Shown in pieces: positions 5,901 to 7,777 of a stretch of 7,777 bases of DNA. Position numbers and translations under genes: made by a program. The stretch comes from Paracoccaceae bacterium (GTDB lineage Bacteria > Pseudomonadota > Alphaproteobacteria > Rhodobacterales > Rhodobacteraceae). The stretch lies in assembly GCA_011523445.1 (NCBI GenBank), contig WTGT01000263.1, forward strand, positions 1 through 7,777, given 5' to 3'. The stretch's first letter is position 1, and each line of letters begins with the position of its first letter. The notes below the pieces were generated by a model that saw only the letters and a program-made list of their open reading frames with translations, had not been told where the DNA came from and did no database searches.

Positions 5901-7777
5901 AGATTGAAATGTTTTCCACTGACCCCGATTGGATGAGCGATCACAGGGTGTTTGGAAGGGTAATTGCACCAGGTGCGTTATATGGTGCAATGGCAGTATC
6001 TGCCCAGCTTGCAGAGGGAAGGGAAACAGCTGTTGTTGATGATATGCAATTGCACAATGCCATGGTATTTCCCCGAGAAGACACTTCAAATGATCCCTTG
6101 GAAGAAGGACGACGAGTCCAGCTCGTCATCGATGCCAAAAATGATATGGAAACTCGCCAAGCCAGGATATTCAGCAAAGGAAATGAAGAAAACTGGGTTC
6201 TTCATGTGGAATATAACCTTACTTCAGGAACACCTGTTTTTGAAAGTGGTCAACCAATAAATCTTGAAAACCTCAAAAACGAACTATCCCCCGTGGATGT
6301 AGCAGCCTATTATCAGGCCCGAATTGCCACGGGGATTGAACTTGGCCCTTCTTTTCAAACCTTGGGTCGTGTCTGGTCACGCCCAGGGGAAGCACTCGGT
6401 GAGATATACCTGCCTAATCAGTCAGGTACGCAGGATCTGGAACTACACCCATTGATGCTCGATGGATGTTTTCAGGTTGTGGCTGCAGCAAGAAATCCCG
6501 GCGGAGCTGAAGGGAAAATCACCTATCTTCCCTTTGGTTGGGAAAGATTATGGTTGACTAGGCGAATGCCAGGGCAGGTTTTTTGCCATGTCATGATGAA
6601 TGAAACAGCCAGAGAATCGGAAAACGGTTTACCCCCTGAGGTCATAACTTGTCAATTAAGAATTTACGACGAAACAGGAGATGAAATCGGAGGTATCGAT
6701 GGTTATACGGTAAAGCGGGCAACACCAGGAGCATTGTTTTCGGCGGATGAGGGGGTTGATGACCTGCTCTACGAAATTGTATGGCGTGAAGTTCCTCTTT
6801 CCCAGGGAATAATCCCGGCAGATTTTCTACCAGCTCCAAATCAAATTGCCGAGAGTTCAGGTCTGCTTTCAGAGTATCTGGCCGAGGAGGGGGTTTCACG
6901 CGACGAAAGAAGTAACCTTCTGGGTGATTTGGAACTTTGGTCCCGATCGCGGGCATTGATGACCCTGGATAGACTGGGTTGGGTGAGAGAAGTTGGCAAG
7001 AAAATAATTCCGGAGGAATTGCGCGAACGCCTTGGTATCAAAGAAGAACATCAAAGATTGTTTCGCAGGATTTTGGAGATGTTGGCCAAATCGGGGATTC
7101 TGGAAGAAAAAGAAGATGAATTTGTTGTGAGGCTTGGACCCGATGACAAACTACCTGGCAAAATGCCTGTCGATGTGGATGGTTTTGTTACCAGTATGGA
7201 AGAGCGATACCCCCACGGGGTAAATGAAATCGGGCTGTTCAAGCGTTGTGGTGGGGCTCTTCATGAAGTGCTTCGCGGGGAAGCTGATCCTTTAACACTT
7301 TTGTTCAGTAGTGGTGATCCAACCCCCGGTGATCTTTATTTGAAGGCTCCCATTGCCAAGGCGGCAAACAGGATAATGAAGGAAACAGTTCGAACTTTGG
7401 TTGCCGGTTTACCGGAAGGTAAACGTCTGAGGATCATTGAAGTTGGAGCCGGAACAGGCTCGGCAACCGCTGCCATCCTGCCGGAATTGCCGGAAGGACG
7501 TTTCGATTATATGTATACGGATATATCCGCAGGGTTCTTCTCCGAGGCCGAAGCCCGTTTTGGTGATGGTAACGGGGCAATCAAATATGCTCCCCTCAAT
7601 ATTGAAAAAGACCCGGTTAGTCAGGGCTTTGAAGCCAATTCCTACGATTTGCTGATCGCTTCAAACGTATTGCATGCCACCATGTATCTGGAAGAAACAC
7701 TCGAATACTGCCTGAAGCTGCTGGCGCCTTCTGGTCAATTGGTTGCCCTTGAAAACCTGACCGGACAAGGTTGGATG
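2996..7777 (+). CDS. Cis-AT type I polyketide synthase, KS-AT-DH-CMT, 3' end beyond window
   Basis: This is a multidomain megasynthase of which 1594 residues are visible without a stop; the gene runs off the right edge. Domains in order are ketosynthase (about 21-449), KS-AT linker (450-579), acyltransferase (580-880), dehydratase (948-1240), a linker (1241-1304) and a C-methyltransferase (from about 1305, still incomplete). It would extend an acyl chain by decarboxylative condensation, methylate the alpha carbon with S-adenosylmethionine and dehydrate the beta-hydroxy intermediate. A KR must exist for the DH to act; KR, and by family precedent ER and ACP, are expected further right. All visible active sites are intact. 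Only about 20 charged residues precede the KS, so there is no loading module and no long coiled-coil docking segment. With no other PKS gene visible, a single-module, possibly iterative, highly reducing enzyme is the simplest reading. The product cannot be told from this sequence. The gene sits 548 bp after a glycerol transport operon and appears independent of it. Confidence 0.95.
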   Translation, partial: MKENHLRVPKDKRLREFPKGEPVAIVGMACKFPGASSISALWQLLESGGNTISEIVPGMGNWRVDEIFSGNSELGQACRFCSYVDEIEMFDAGFFRISPVEANLLDPQQRMMLETSWQALEDAGIDPDQLKGSRTGVYTGISNDEYRMLVVDSNKPADAASCLYALSGTNLNGTSGRVSFVLGLMGPAKAVDAACASSLVSVHDAVSDLQQGKADLAIAGGVQAILNGRIFELRADAMMLSVDGQCKAFDESANGYVRGEGCGVVVLKRLSEAERDGNRIWGVIRGSAVNHGGASSGLTVPHEPALEQVMQTALSQAGIEASEVDYLEAHGTGTLVGDPIEINAVASVYCKNRDPEHPLLVGSVKTNLGHLESAAGIAGLMKATLVMQRGIIPKHLHFNNPNPSLDWNRLPLKVTSSLMEMPTKDGRPRIAGVNSFGISGTNAHIIVEEYQKSDNEPYSRAMAAGPQKTVTVNLPAATEEHKVPNEGLRLRNTRLLPLSGKSKNALRDLAGRYLSWLDGNKADSISMEPLLSDMAWSASIGRSHFDHREALLFNDPQSLREQLRALADGDGNSLGQFPSKIAFAYTGQGSQWIGMGKTLYETEPVMRSVLDRCEKTFLEYRGESLLDVMFGKKGGKGKLEDTAWEQPALYALECGLTGLWASLGVRPDVVLGHSIGELAAAHTAGVYTLEEGMRFAAARGLLMSQTEAGAMIAVFATVERVTSIVNKANAESSGVDLSVSADNGSHRVVSGTIEDIERITKMFDAEKIRTQRLNTKKAFHSALLEPILDDIEKAIDEIAIVNPSLDLISNLTGQLVEEGTLLDGLYWRRHAREAVAFSKGIGSAADLGVDVIIEVGPRPILGNMAVAAWPESTKAPVVISSLLPPVKDSSVPSGDEAFLSGIAKAYQSGLAVQFEGLYAGEERRLISIPDYPFQRDRYWLEGSRGRRHREGHPMLGERRKSASGEITHEIEMFSTDPDWMSDHRVFGRVIAPGALYGAMAVSAQLAEGRETAVVDDMQLHNAMVFPREDTSNDPLEEGRRVQLVIDAKNDMETRQARIFSKGNEENWVLHVEYNLTSGTPVFESGQPINLENLKNELSPVDVAAYYQARIATGIELGPSFQTLGRVWSRPGEALGEIYLPNQSGTQDLELHPLMLDGCFQVVAAARNPGGAEGKITYLPFGWERLWLTRRMPGQVFCHVMMNETARESENGLPPEVITCQLRIYDETGDEIGGIDGYTVKRATPGALFSADEGVDDLLYEIVWREVPLSQGIIPADFLPAPNQIAESSGLLSEYLAEEGVSRDERSNLLGDLELWSRSRALMTLDRLGWVREVGKKIIPEELRERLGIKEEHQRLFRRILEMLAKSGILEEKEDEFVVRLGPDDKLPGKMPVDVDGFVTSMEERYPHGVNEIGLFKRCGGALHEVLRGEADPLTLLFSSGDPTPGDLYLKAPIAKAANRIMKETVRTLVAGLPEGKRLRIIEVGAGTGSATAAILPELPEGRFDYMYTDISAGFFSEAEARFGDGNGAIKYAPLNIEKDPVSQGFEANSYDLLIASNVLHATMYLEETLEYCLKLLAPSGQLVALENLTGQGWM
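3056..4342 (+). other. Ketosynthase (KS) domain of the PKS
   Basis: The domain opens with PVAIVGMACKFPG and closes with FGISGTNAHIIVEE. The catalytic triad is complete: C195 in DAACASSL, H330 in EAHGTGT and H370 in KTNLGHLESAAG. The spacings of 135 and 40 residues are those of condensing PKS ketosynthases. The nucleophile motif reads DAACASSL where DTACSSSL is usual. The cysteine argues for a true elongating KS rather than a KSQ loading domain. ASSGLTVPHEPA, NSFGISGTNAH and FDESANGYVRGEGCG are further cis-AT-type landmarks. Confidence 0.95.
4733..5635 (+). other. Acyltransferase (AT) domain, malonyl-type markers
   Basis: The domain begins at KIAFAYTGQGSQW and carries the nucleophile S674 in GHSIGE. 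The specificity loop is KAFH (777-780), with catalytic H780. GHSIG and xAFH are malonyl-CoA markers; methylmalonyl enzymes usually have GHSQG and YASH. The first loop residue is K rather than the common H. EVGPRPIL (854-861) marks the C-terminal part, and the post-AT segment IPDYPFQRDRYW (928-939) is intact. With malonyl-CoA as extender, methyl branches would come from the downstream methyltransferase. Confidence 0.9.
5837..6715 (+). other. Dehydratase (DH) domain of the PKS
   Basis: The double-hotdog dehydratase begins at HPMLG (H952). The catalytic histidine is H983 in SDHRVFGRVIAPGALY, and the catalytic aspartate is D1156 in HPLMLDGCFQ. Both residues and the PG of the HxxxGxxxxP motif are present, so the domain should be active. 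The closing LPFGWERLWL segment (about 1177-1186) is the usual end of the second hotdog. Activity needs a beta-hydroxy substrate, so a KR is expected downstream. Confidence 0.9.
6908..7777 (+). other. C-methyltransferase (CMT) domain, incomplete at window edge
   Basis: The N-terminal lobe has the pattern of PKS methyltransferases, from WSRSRALMTLDRLGW (about 1315) through KRCGGALHEVLRGEADPL to LYLKAPIAKAANR. The SAM-binding motif I is IIEVGAGTGSAT (E1482, G1484, G1486, G1488). The acidic YTDIS follows, and then NVLHAT. H1560 in that motif and E1586 in VALEN match, by position and spacing, the His-Glu catalytic dyad described for the CurJ methyltransferase. The window stops just before the expected end of the domain. 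Confidence 0.88.

Noticed and set aside
1..7777. CRISPR array, tRNA, rRNA or insertion sequence
   Set aside because: No regularly spaced repeats, no tRNA-like cloverleaf arms with a T-loop motif, and no transposase-like frame or paired terminal repeats were seen.

Overview
The window joins two unrelated blocks on the + strand. It looks like a Gram-negative proteobacterium. The left block (1-2447) matches the alphaproteobacterial-type glycerol ABC uptake system (GlpSTPQV, known from Rhizobium leguminosarum) so closely that an alphaproteobacterium or near relative is likely. The moderate base composition and a free-standing type I PKS would fit a marine lineage, but that is a guess.

Left block: the C-terminal end of an ATP-binding subunit (GlpT-like), two permeases (GlpP-like and GlpQ-like), and a small DUF2160-type membrane protein. 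Every junction overlaps by 1 or 4 bases (TAATG, ATGA, TAATG), so the genes form one translationally coupled operon. In the usual gene order the periplasmic substrate-binding gene (glpV) comes directly after the DUF2160 gene. Here it is not found; the operon stops and 548 bp of noncoding DNA follows.

Middle (2448-2995): a noncoding stretch with a very AT-rich core (27 G+C in 2551-2650 by hand count). It holds small dyads, a repeated heptamer and a plausible sigma-70-like promoter for the downstream gene, but no recognisable terminator and no convincing gene.

Right block (2996 to the window end): one uninterrupted reading frame of 1594 codons that runs off the edge. It encodes a cis-AT type I polyketide synthase with the domain order KS-AT-DH-CMT. 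All catalytic residues expected in these four domains are present, and the AT carries malonyl-type markers. The frame is open at the right edge, so the PKS must continue; by family precedent ER, KR and ACP domains would follow. This resembles a highly reducing, possibly iterative, single-module synthase that uses malonyl-CoA and adds alpha-methyl branches with its own methyltransferase. Nothing visible ties the transporter to polyketide synthesis. The most informative points are the junction where glpV should be, the KS active-site variant, and what lies beyond the right edge.
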